NCBI GenBank assembly: GCA_021770245.1
Contig: JAETRI010000016.1
Location: forward strand, 1-59,870
DNA length: 59,870 nt
Source: Lachnospiraceae bacterium
GTDB taxonomy: Bacteria; Bacillota; Clostridia; Lachnospirales; Lachnospiraceae
Direction: 5' to 3'
The notes under the pieces were generated by a model. The model worked only from the letters and a program-made list of their open reading frames with translations. It was not told the origin of the DNA and did no database searches. Both the position numbers and the translations under genes were made by a program. Every line of letters begins with the position of its first letter. Position 1 is the stretch's first letter. Shown one piece after another: positions 52,009-59,870 of this stretch.

Positions 52009-53784
52009 CTACAACCTGGTATCCCACACGCCGCAGTAGGAATCTACAGGGTCATGGCCCACAAAGGCCTCTTTTCCCTTCATCAGTTTCTCTACCAGGG
52101 CATCCAGGGTGGTGTCCAGGGAATCATAAGTATTGATATAGGTACGAGCCTGCGGGATATCCGCCAGCACAAAGGGCTGCTTCGTGCCGATGACGATCAC
52201 CGGAAGTTCATGCACGTACCAGGGGATTTCTCCGCCGCCCTTGGTCATCCCGAAAGCAGGGCGCGCCACGGGCTGGAATCCGCCGGCAATGTCCACCAGA
52301 GTGATGATCAGATCCTGTTTTCCCACGAAATCGCTGATGGTATCCTTTCCCGCAAAGTACAGGTTGATATCCGGCTTGCCGCCTTCCTGCACCTGCTTCA
52401 TCATCTTCTGGATCGGGCTTTCAAAAATAAAGGCATCAAACCCCTTCTCTTCCAGCTTTTCCTTCAGCTTCTGCGCGGGAGACACCTTGTTCGCGCTCAT
52501 CAGGCTGGCAAGGCCAGGCGCTTCCAGGCCTTTTACATAGACGATCATGATGCGTTTATACCGATCCGGTATGAGGGGAAGCACATCCTCGTCCTTATAT
52601 TTTACCAGAGTGATGGCCGCTTCCGCAATCTCTTTCTGCATCGCTTTGTGTTCCGCACAGCCTATCACATCATGAACCGCTTCCCTCTTGGGCATAATCT
52701 CTTTGGCAGCTTTCCGGTGCAGGCCCATATGCGCCTTGAGAGCCAGGATACGGTGCAGAGCGTCGTCCAGGCGTTCTTCGCTGATCCGTCCGTCCAGATA
52801 CCCCTGCTTCATGCTGGCGAAATCCTCGTCCATATCATTGAAGAAGAGGAACATGTCAACCCCTGCCGCAATCGCCGCAGGAAGGATATCACACCGCTTC
52901 ATACGGCAGGTCATCCCCACCATATGGGAGGCGTCCGTAAGGACCATACCGTTGAATCCCAGCTTCTTTCTCAGAAGCCCGTCGATCAGCTCCGGGGAAA
53001 GGGTGGCGGGCATAATGTCGTCGTCTTTGATATCCGGATTAAAATATCTGGTATAGGCAGGCTGCATGATGTGCCCTGCCATGATGGCTTCCAGGCCGTT
53101 ATCAATCAGATTCTGATAGACCTTCCCAAAGGTGGCGTCCCATTCCTCGCAGCTGAAGGTATTGACGCTGTTGGCCACATGCTGGTCGCGGAAGTCGATC
53201 CCGTCCCCCGGGAAATGCTTTGCCGCACAGCAGAAGCCCGGATTGGCATGGGCGCCGTCCAGATAAGCCTTGGTCATCCGCACCACCCGGTCCACATCGT
53301 TCCCATAGGTACGAAGCCCTATCACCGGGTTTTCCCAATTATAAAGAATATCGCTCACCGGCGCGAAGGACAGGTTGCAGCCGATGGCCGCCGCTTCCTT
53401 GTTGGACATATACCCCAGGTTATAGGCATATTCCACGTTTCCGGTGGCTCCGATCTTGGTCTGGCAGCCTATTGTGGTGCCGTCCACGCAGGCGCCGTCC
53501 CCGCCGTTTTCCGTGTTGCAGGCGATGATAAGCGGGATCTTGCTGTTCTCCTGCAGGATGCGGTTCTGCTCATATACATCATCCGCCGTGGCCGGATTAT
53601 AACGGATCCCGCCGATATGGTACTTTTCCACCGTCATCTTCAGATAATCTTCCTCACGGCTGGAACCCATGTTGAAAAACAGCTGGCCGATTTTCTCGTC
53701 CACCGACATACCCGCAATGGTATCCTCCACCCATTTACAGTCCTCGTCGGACAGATAAAAGGGCTTTTCCTTCATATTTACCAT
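52009..53784 (-). CDS. GH3 glycosidase (beta-N-acetylhexosaminidase-like)
   Basis: A 591-residue cytosolic GH3 enzyme. The nucleophile Asp is in GMVLTDASHMVGM. The AKHFPGDGIDFRDQH segment parallels the NagZ motif in which the Asp-His of the second loop assists catalysis, pointing to a beta-N-acetylhexosaminidase or a related phosphorolytic enzyme rather than a two-domain beta-glucosidase. A C-terminal domain of about 190 residues contains EKGFDAFIFESP. The start at 53784 has GGAGG nine bases upstream. It lies between the GPH transporter gene and uxuA. Confidence 0.85.
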   Translation of the reverse strand: MVNMKEKPFYLSDEDCKWVEDTIAGMSVDEKIGQLFFNMGSSREEDYLKMTVEKYHIGGIRYNPATADDVYEQNRILQENSKIPLIIACNTENGGDGACVDGTTIGCQTKIGATGNVEYAYNLGYMSNKEAAAIGCNLSFAPVSDILYNWENPVIGLRTYGNDVDRVVRMTKAYLDGAHANPGFCCAAKHFPGDGIDFRDQHVANSVNTFSCEEWDATFGKVYQNLIDNGLEAIMAGHIMQPAYTRYFNPDIKDDDIMPATLSPELIDGLLRKKLGFNGMVLTDASHMVGMTCRMKRCDILPAAIAAGVDMFLFFNDMDEDFASMKQGYLDGRISEERLDDALHRILALKAHMGLHRKAAKEIMPKREAVHDVIGCAEHKAMQKEIAEAAITLVKYKDEDVLPLIPDRYKRIMIVYVKGLEAPGLASLMSANKVSPAQKLKEKLEEKGFDAFIFESPIQKMMKQVQEGGKPDINLYFAGKDTISDFVGKQDLIITLVDIAGGFQPVARPAFGMTKGGGEIPWYVHELPVIVIGTKQPFVLADIPQARTYINTYDSLDTTLDALVEKLMKGKEAFVGHDPVDSYCGVWDTRL

Positions 53785-53920
53785 TTACGCCATCCTCCTT
53801 CCATCTTTAAATTCTTGTATGCGCACAGAGCACGCACATAATCAGAGAGATCGAAAATTTCATTTTTCAATCCTGTTCCCGTACGCGTGCAGAACACACA
53901 TACAAACCAGGGCGGTCCCG

Positions 53921-55336
53921 TCAGCCGATTTTGCGGAACATCCCCTCTTCTCTTCTTTTTTCCAAAATGGCAGTATTTTCCTCTACTCTGCCTTGATCCA
54001 GGGGATATACGAAAGCCAACACCAGCGCCACCGCAAAAAGCCCCACCGCCGGAACGATACAGGAAATCCGGAAAATCCACAGCGTTACGTCAGGATCAAA
54101 AGCCGTCTCCTGGCTGTAACCGATCAGGCTCAGAAGCGCCCCCACCATACCCGATGAGAAAGCCTGGCCCACCTTACGGGCAAAAGAATAAACGGAATAG
54201 ATCGTCCCGTCTTCCCGGACGCCGTTTCGTACCTGGGCATCGTCGATCACGTCCGTGATCATCGCCCAGATGATCGTATTAAAAAAACCGATCCCGATGT
54301 TGGCCAGAACGAAGAACCCCACATATACATATGGATTCTGCGGTCTCACAAACAGGCACAGGACATAAACGGCCGCGCCCGCGCCGCAGGAGACTACCGA
54401 GAGTTCCTTTTTCCCGCAGCGCGCGGACAGCCGGGCGGCAAGAGGCGCACACACCGCCAATACCGCTATGCTTCCCAAAAAGGATGACAGGGACTGGGCC
54501 CCGGCCGATCCGTAATAATTGGGGAATACATATCCTGCCATCCCCTGCATACCCAACATCGCCAGAAGCAGAAGGACTGCCGCCGCAATAATCCCCAAAA
54601 GCGCCCGGTTTCCCAGCAGCCCTGCCAACAGCTTCCCCGGCTCTATTTTCTGACCGGATGCCGGAACCGGGACACGCTCCCGCACCAGGGCAAAGCACAG
54701 CAGATAGCAGAGAATGGCACATACCGAAAATATCCCGGCAATGGCCGTCATCCGTCCGCCGTCCAACACGGTGTTTCCGTCCACCACCACATATGCCACC
54801 ATCGGTGTGCCGGTACCGATAATCAGCCCGGCCAGCGTGGCCCCGATGGTACGCCAGGTGGACAGGGCGGCCCGCTCCTCCGGATCGGCGCTGATCGCAG
54901 ACACCATGGAACCGTAGGGGATATTGATGGAGGTATAAAAAACGGAACCCCAAAGGATATATGTGACCACCATCCAGAACAGCCGGAAGCCATAGGGCAT
55001 ATCCGCAAACCCCGACTGGTAAATCAGAAAAGAACTGACCGCCACCGGCCCGCACATACGCCGTATCCAGGGCCGGAATTTCCCTTCACGGGTAGGTTTT
55101 GAGCGGTCCACGATCTGTCCCATGGTCACGTCCGTCACCGCATCCACGAAACGGGCCGCCATCATCAGTATTCCCACAATGCCGCCCGGGATCCCCATCA
55201 CATCCGTATAAAACTTCAACATAAAACCCGATGATAACAGGAATGTGAAATCATTCCCGAAATCACCGAACATATACCCCAGCTTATCCCTCACGCCAAA
55301 GGGCGGCAGATCGGAACCTGCTGTCTCTTTTTCCAT
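53921..55336 (-). CDS. GPH-family (MFS) glycoside transporter
   Basis: A 471-residue cation symporter of the glycoside-pentoside-hexuronide family with about twelve membrane helices. Typical features are an N-terminal KLGYMFGDFGNDFTFLLSS, the conserved ARFVDAVTDVTMGQIVDRSK loop between helices 2 and 3, and GSMVSAISADPEERAALSTW in the central loop. The family includes melibiose, lactose and glucuronide carriers. AAGGG lies close to the start. Neighbours (GH2 upstream, GH3 and uxuAB downstream) suggest a beta-glycoside or glucuronide as substrate; this is inference. Confidence 0.9.
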   Translation of the reverse strand: MEKETAGSDLPPFGVRDKLGYMFGDFGNDFTFLLSSGFMLKFYTDVMGIPGGIVGILMMAARFVDAVTDVTMGQIVDRSKPTREGKFRPWIRRMCGPVAVSSFLIYQSGFADMPYGFRLFWMVVTYILWGSVFYTSINIPYGSMVSAISADPEERAALSTWRTIGATLAGLIIGTGTPMVAYVVVDGNTVLDGGRMTAIAGIFSVCAILCYLLCFALVRERVPVPASGQKIEPGKLLAGLLGNRALLGIIAAAVLLLLAMLGMQGMAGYVFPNYYGSAGAQSLSSFLGSIAVLAVCAPLAARLSARCGKKELSVVSCGAGAAVYVLCLFVRPQNPYVYVGFFVLANIGIGFFNTIIWAMITDVIDDAQVRNGVREDGTIYSVYSFARKVGQAFSSGMVGALLSLIGYSQETAFDPDVTLWIFRISCIVPAVGLFAVALVLAFVYPLDQGRVEENTAILEKRREEGMFRKIG

Positions 55337-55468
55337 ATTTCCCTTCTACTCCTTTCCGCTTCCCGGCCGCAGCCTTCCCGGGACTGCCCTCCGGTAGATT
55401 CCCGATCCCGGATACGAATCGCGCAAACCGACCTTCGGACAGCCCCTTTTTGCGGAAGGAGGGCAGGG

Positions 55469-57736
55469 TTATTTCTTTTTAATCTTGATCAGCTTCGCAT
55501 TCACGCTCTCCGCGAAGCCCTCCGGAGCCATGGAGCCGGCCATTTCAATGGCAGCCTTTAGGTTCATTTTCTTCATCATATCCCACATGCCTTCGCCCGG
55601 CTTCACGTTCATGTTCATCGTGAGCTTGATGGCCGTAGCCACGATCTCCATCGCCTCCGGGTCATGGGAAATTTCTTCCATGGAATCATTGATGGAGTAC
55701 ATCCCCTCCGGGAATTCCATGGGCGCTTTCAGATCCATATCCCCTATCGTCTTGAACCAGTTGGCCACGCCTTCCGCACGCTCGTTCACTTCAGGCAGCA
55801 CATAGATCGCAGGTTCCTTTTCTACCCTTTCGATCGTCATGGAATCTTTCACTTCTCCCGCCTTGGCCAGGATCGTGTTGAAGCCGTCCGCCAAAGCTAC
55901 CGTGAACACGAACACCTTATCCCCTTCCTGGGTGCCTGCTTCTTTTCCGTTCAGATACAGGGTTACGGAAGGCTGATTGGAATACACGCGGATCTGCGTG
56001 GTCTCCCCGGCCCTCTGGGCATAACGCTTTCCGCACAAATGAACCATGGGCTCCTTATTCCAGTATGCCTTATAAATGAAATAACTATCCTTCTTTGTTT
56101 TACGATCGATGGTCATGAGGCCTTTATTGTTGCGTCCCCGCACGCCGCCCTCATCCCGGGCCCCGCAGCCGAAGTCGAACATGTTCCACACATGGCTGGA
56201 CCACATCCAGGGTCTCTCATCCAGCACCTTTGCCAGATGCTCATGGTACAGGGCCTGATATTCCTCGCTGTAATCTTTACAGGCCGGGTTCGGGCCATGA
56301 TAGGTGATGATGCCTTCACAGCCATATTCGGACAGTCCCAGGCAGATATCGGGATGCACCTCATGGAAATGATCAAACCAGGGGCCGTTGTCCTCCATCT
56401 TTCCGCCATACCAGCCGAAATAATGGTTATAGCTTTCCACATCCGTGATCTTGTGCATAGGCCCTTCAATGGGCGTCATGCTCACATGGGCAATGGTGGT
56501 GAGCCTGGTGGGATCCATCTCCTTTACCAGGGCGTTCAGTTCCTTATGATTTTCCACCAGTTTCTCGGAAATACCTCCAATCAGGATTTCATTGGAGATC
56601 CCCCAGAAGCAGATGGAGGGATGGTTGTAATTCTGGATAATCAGCTCCTTCATCTGGCTGATGCAGTTCTGATGGGCCTCGGGATCCTTATTCATCACGC
56701 TGATGAAAGGAATCTCCGCCCAGATCACAAATCCCAGTTCGTCACAGGCATCATAGAAATGCTGATTATGCTGATAATGGGCCAGACGGATGGTATTGGC
56801 GCCCAGTTCCTTGATGAGCCTGGCATCCTCATAATGATCTTCTTTGGACAACGCATTGCCTTTGTAAAGCTTATCCTGGTGACGGCTCACGCCTCGAAGA
56901 GGCGTCTTTACCCCGTTGATGATAAAGCCTTCCTGGGGATCGCAGGAAAAGCTGCGCACGCCCACCCGGGCGCTCACTTCGTCATAAGCTTCATTGCGGC
57001 GCTGCAAAGTGGCGGTAACCGTATAGAGATAGGGATCATCGATTTCCCATTTTCTGGCGTCCGGAATGGACAAGGTCACATCCGGACAGTCAGCCGGACG
57101 GCAGGCCGATGCCACCTCGTTCCCCTGCGCGTCACGGATAGAATAAAGCACGGTAAAGTTTTCGTCCGGATTGGTCACCCAGCTTTTGATTTCAAAGGAA
57201 GCGCCGCCGCAGTCCCAGGGCTTAGGCGTCACCTGCAGACCGGGGCCGCCGTAGTAATCCAGGTCAAAATGGGTTTCCGGTACGCTGATCAGGTTCACGC
57301 CCCGGTACAGGCCGCCATAGAAGGTAAAATCGGCCGCCTGGGGATAGACACTGTCCTTATGCTCATTGCTGCACGCCACCGCCAGCAGGTTCTCTTCCCC
57401 CTCTTTGCACAGGTCCGTCACGTCCGCACGGAATGTGGAATAGCCGCCCTCATGGTAAACCGCCTGTGTACCGTTCACATATACCGCAGCCTGCTGGCCC
57501 GCCGCCAGGATCTCCACATAGACCCTGCCTCCCGGAAGGGGCTGTTTGGGCGTTTCGAAGGTCGTGGCATACCAGTATTTCCCCCTGTCAAACTGGACGG
57601 CTCCGCCCTGTCCGTCCACTGCATTCCAGGTGTGGGGCAGATCAATTCTCTGCCAATCCTGCGGAAGCGTTTCCGGAAGCCCGGCATCCTCCTGGATAAA
57701 CCGCCAGCCTTGATTTAATTCGATTACATTACGCAT
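55469..57736 (-). CDS. GH2 glycosidase (beta-galactosidase or beta-glucuronidase)
   Basis: A 755-residue retaining glycosidase with the sugar-binding jelly roll (LNQGWRFIQEDAG; YVNGTQAVYHEGGYSTFRAD), an immunoglobulin-like domain and a TIM barrel. The acid/base Glu is in FWGISNEILIGG and the nucleophile Glu in GLSEYGCEGI. NNKGLMTIDRKTKKD follows, with an N-x-K pattern that contacts the carboxylate in beta-glucuronidases but also appears in some beta-galactosidases. After about residue 650 there is an unusual Met-rich helical extension of about 100 residues ending LIKIKKK. There is no signal peptide. It lies between two GPH transporters with uxuAB downstream. Confidence 0.9.
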   Translation of the reverse strand: MRNVIELNQGWRFIQEDAGLPETLPQDWQRIDLPHTWNAVDGQGGAVQFDRGKYWYATTFETPKQPLPGGRVYVEILAAGQQAAVYVNGTQAVYHEGGYSTFRADVTDLCKEGEENLLAVACSNEHKDSVYPQAADFTFYGGLYRGVNLISVPETHFDLDYYGGPGLQVTPKPWDCGGASFEIKSWVTNPDENFTVLYSIRDAQGNEVASACRPADCPDVTLSIPDARKWEIDDPYLYTVTATLQRRNEAYDEVSARVGVRSFSCDPQEGFIINGVKTPLRGVSRHQDKLYKGNALSKEDHYEDARLIKELGANTIRLAHYQHNQHFYDACDELGFVIWAEIPFISVMNKDPEAHQNCISQMKELIIQNYNHPSICFWGISNEILIGGISEKLVENHKELNALVKEMDPTRLTTIAHVSMTPIEGPMHKITDVESYNHYFGWYGGKMEDNGPWFDHFHEVHPDICLGLSEYGCEGIITYHGPNPACKDYSEEYQALYHEHLAKVLDERPWMWSSHVWNMFDFGCGARDEGGVRGRNNKGLMTIDRKTKKDSYFIYKAYWNKEPMVHLCGKRYAQRAGETTQIRVYSNQPSVTLYLNGKEAGTQEGDKVFVFTVALADGFNTILAKAGEVKDSMTIERVEKEPAIYVLPEVNERAEGVANWFKTIGDMDLKAPMEFPEGMYSINDSMEEISHDPEAMEIVATAIKLTMNMNVKPGEGMWDMMKKMNLKAAIEMAGSMAPEGFAESVNAKLIKIKKK

Positions 57737-57800
57737 CTCTTTTCCGTCCTTTCTTAAAAAAAATCCGACAAATATTCCCCTGCCTACCGCATTCGGGCTT

Positions 57801-58169
57801 TTATATCAGAATCATACCCTCCTCGTCCTCTTTCATGGGGATCGCTATAAGCAGGTCGATGATGGTCATAGCCAATGGGAAACCGCTCCAAAACAGTACC
57901 AGATACAGAACGGCCGTGGGGTAATGCTTCGCATAGAAACGGTGTCCGCCAAACCATCCGGTCAGCGCTGCCAGCCATAGGTACTTCTTTCGCGACACCC
58001 GTATTTTCTTCCTGTCTTCCTGCTTTTCAAAAAAAGAAGAGATCAGCCTGGAAAGCCTGCCTTCCTTCTCCTCAATTCCGTATTCCTTCTTTACTTCACT
58101 CAGTTCCTGCTGGAGGGCGATATATTCGCTGATATCCGCATCTCCCTTTTTTTTGTCAGGTCTTCCCAT
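57801..58169 (-). CDS. TM2-domain protein
   Basis: A 122-residue protein with a basic, coiled-coil-like cytosolic N-terminus (ALQQELSEVKKEYGIEEKEG) followed by a TM2 domain: two helices with the conserved GWFGGHRFYAKHYPTAVLYL turn and a FPLAMTIIDLLIAI second helix. Function is unknown; TM2 proteins are small membrane proteins often near unrelated genes. GAGAAG lies just upstream of the start. It is placed between the second GPH transporter gene and GH2, after a terminator, so it may be expressed separately or by read-through. Confidence 0.85.
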   Translation of the reverse strand: MGRPDKKKGDADISEYIALQQELSEVKKEYGIEEKEGRLSRLISSFFEKQEDRKKIRVSRKKYLWLAALTGWFGGHRFYAKHYPTAVLYLVLFWSGFPLAMTIIDLLIAIPMKEDEEGMILI

Positions 58170-58200
58170 GTCACTTCTCTTTTCCGAAAGAATTCCTTTG

Positions 58201-58234
58201 AAAAACGGGCGTCGAATCGCTCCGCGCCCGTTTT
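58201..58234. terminator. Bidirectional terminator after the second GPH gene
   Basis: AAAACGGGCG and CGCCCGTTTT arms around a GC-rich loop. On the minus strand the stem is followed by a T run (CGCCCGTTTTT). It lies 60 bases after the transporter stop and 32 bases before the TM2 start. Confidence 0.8.
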
Positions 58235-58293
58235 CTATTGTCCTGTTATGTACAGATCATGAATCAGTCAAAGCATTTCCATTCTCTGTCTTT

Positions 58294-59781
58294 TTATTCC
58301 TGCATTGCCTTCGCCTTGATAGCGGCGATTTCCACACGGATCTCTTCCATCTTTTCCTTCGTTAACGGATAGAACTTCATGGCAACCAGGTTGCACAGCT
58401 GACCCAGGATGATCATACCGTACATCAGGAAAAGCCCTGTATAAAGGAGCGATGTGCTGTAAGGCGTATTCACGTCCGGAAGCGCTTCCTTGAAGCCGAT
58501 GGCCGCAAACATCAAGCCCGCGATCAAAGGCGCCAGGGAGGAGATAATCTTATCGACGAAGCTGAACAGAGTCCCCATCATGCCCGGAACATATTTACCC
58601 GTACGGTAAACTTCGTAGTCGGCACAATCCGCGGTCATCGGGATAACGATATTGCCGGACAGGTTGTTAAATCCTCCGTTGATTACTGCCAGGATGATGT
58701 AGCCGATCGTAAAGAAGCCGAAATGCAGTCCGCCGTCCGCACCCGTAATACTGGTGGGATTGCCGAACAGCCACAGGAAAATCAGGAGTATGCTGGTTAA
58801 GATGCCGCCTACGGAACCGATAATCATTCCCTTTCTCTGCCCCAATGTGGTCGCCAGCGTGCTGATTACAACAACCGTCAATATTACGGTGGGAACAGTA
58901 ACAAAACCGTTAATCGCACCGTAAAGCCCATAGTTTCCTGCCACGATACCGAACATGACGATCGTCACCGCACTGGTCTTGGCAGAACTTGCCAGCTTAT
59001 CGGTGGAAGCCGCCACCACCAGCATCTGGATGGCACGGTTGTGCTTCAGCGTATCCCAGTAATCCTTCAGGGTCACCAGGACGGGTTTACCGGTACCGAA
59101 GAACTCCACACGGTCCTTGGGGGCGATGGAGAATACGGCACATGCCGTAAAAATCGCGCCGAAGATCGCGGTGATCACCCACAGCTCGTGGAATAATCCG
59201 GCATCATACATCGTTCCGTACTTCACCGTCAGCTTGGAGGTAACGATACCCATGATCGTGAAAAGCAGCGTATTGTACGTGGCATCGAACACTGCGAACA
59301 AGGGCCTCTGTTTGGGATCGTTGGTCAGACAGCTCTGGGCCGATTTGGTCACCACGCACTGGAAGGTATAACCCACATAATAGAGCATCGATACAACGAT
59401 GAAAAACGCGAAACGCAGCGTCGTATTCTCCGGCAGCAGATGGGTTACATGGAACAGGATGAAGCTGGTCACGAACAGGATGATCTGGCCGATCACCATA
59501 AACGGCCGGTTCTTGCCGAACTTACCGTTGGTCTTATCGACCACGAAACCGATGAAGGGGTCGGTCACGCCATCCCAGATACGCATTATCATAGAAAAGC
59601 TGGACGCCATCACCACGGCAATCCCCACGAATCCGGTCAGATAATAGGCCACATAGCCCATAAACATCAAGTAGAAATTCGTCGCGGTATTATTCAGCGC
59701 AAATCCCCCGATCCTCCATAGGGGTACGTTATGGATACCGTTTCCTTTTTGGTACTTCAGCTCTGACGCTTAAATATACAT
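58294..59781 (-). CDS. GPH-family (MFS) transporter with an in-frame stop at codon 4
   Basis: A sugar symporter of the GPH family: AYYLTGFVGIAVVMASSF, IWDGVTDPFIGFVVDKTNGK and GGFNNLSGNIVIPMTADCAD. About twelve helices are present. Family-like sequence begins LKYQKGNGIHNVPLW, well upstream of the first in-frame standard start (TTG at 59670), which would delete the first helix. A good AGGAG site is five bases before an ATG at 59779-59781 in the same frame, but codon 4 is TAA (59770-59772). Either the gene is a fresh nonsense mutant, the base call is wrong, or translation starts at CTG (59758-59760), giving a 488-residue protein. No other frame damage is seen. Confidence 0.7.
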
Positions 59782-59819
59782 TTCTTCTCCTGTACACCCC
59801 GGGATTCCTGTTCTGCAGA

Positions 59820-59870
59820 ACTCTCCGCTCACGCCTGTGCCTTTTGGCACATAAAATCCCTGTGTCCTTT
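59820..59870. other. Upstream region of the second GPH gene, cut by the window end
   Basis: Contains a GTGCC/GGCAC hairpin near 59838-59851 but no recognisable promoter, which probably lies beyond the window. Confidence 0.3.

Noticed and set aside
55664-57718. 684-codon open frame on the plus strand opposite the GH2 gene
   Set aside because: It is antisense to a gene with intact catalytic motifs; a codon-phase shadow.

Overview
The window looks like a chromosomal segment of a gut-type anaerobic Firmicute, most likely Lachnospiraceae. The grounds are a GC-rich genome with Clostridia-style gene content (pyruvate phosphate dikinase, homodimeric glycyl-tRNA synthetase, the era-yqzL-recO order, acetate kinase and phosphotransacetylase, A-type flavodiiron protein, fused 2-hydroxyacyl-CoA dehydratase activase, BioY) and consensus sigma-A promoters with 17-bp spacers. 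Species identity is not established. No rRNA, tRNA or CRISPR was recognised.

Layout. 1-567: the edge of a probable integrated element (DUF6075 gene cut by the window end, a gene remnant and its terminators) abutting the 3' end of ppdK. 568-12038 (minus): ppdK; lipoprotein-glyS; then M16C peptidase-DUF4349 lipoprotein-era-yqzL-recO. 12435-15628 (minus): bioY with a BirA-type operator, an unrecognised protein coupled to a sigma-like protein lacking region 4, and a rhomboid-like membrane protein with a zinc ribbon. 15989-21764 (plus): a 1415-residue dehydratase activase fusion and a VanW-family protein. 22217-26436 (minus): MATE exporter, ackA, pta. 26968-28284 (plus): tmcAL. 28274-36599 (minus): nagB, nagA, zinc-finger membrane protein, polA, coaE, YycJ-type hydrolase, ACT protein and UPF0210 protein. 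37262-39393 (plus): two paralogous secreted SGNH hydrolases. 39400-43328 (minus): an ABC operon with a large extracellular subunit. 43834-44982: flavodiiron protein. 45055-59781 (minus): a carbohydrate locus with GH13, GH36, UxuB, UxuA, GH3, a GPH transporter, GH2, a TM2 protein and a second GPH transporter with a disrupted start.

How it fits together. The right-hand third looks built for taking up and cleaving glycosides, with UxuA/UxuB feeding hexuronate carbon towards 2-keto-3-deoxygluconate. pta-ackA convert acetyl-CoA to acetate and ATP. NagA/NagB return amino sugars to glycolysis. TmcAL uses acetate to modify tRNA and sits beside pta.

The most unusual content is intergenic: several families of long inverted repeats and repeated leader structures. 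They include (i) a palindrome with near-constant ends and variable but still self-complementary interiors (four full copies), (ii) a roughly 100-bp module found with it, once as a 278-bp palindrome, (iii) a separate 230-bp palindrome between the SGNH paralogues, (iv) three tandem 133-135-bp triple-hairpin units with diverged relatives at other genes, (v) two 123-bp tandem repeats in an ABC-operon leader, and (vi) a recurring cassette of short hairpin plus GGGAG ribosome binding site directly upstream of at least nine genes.
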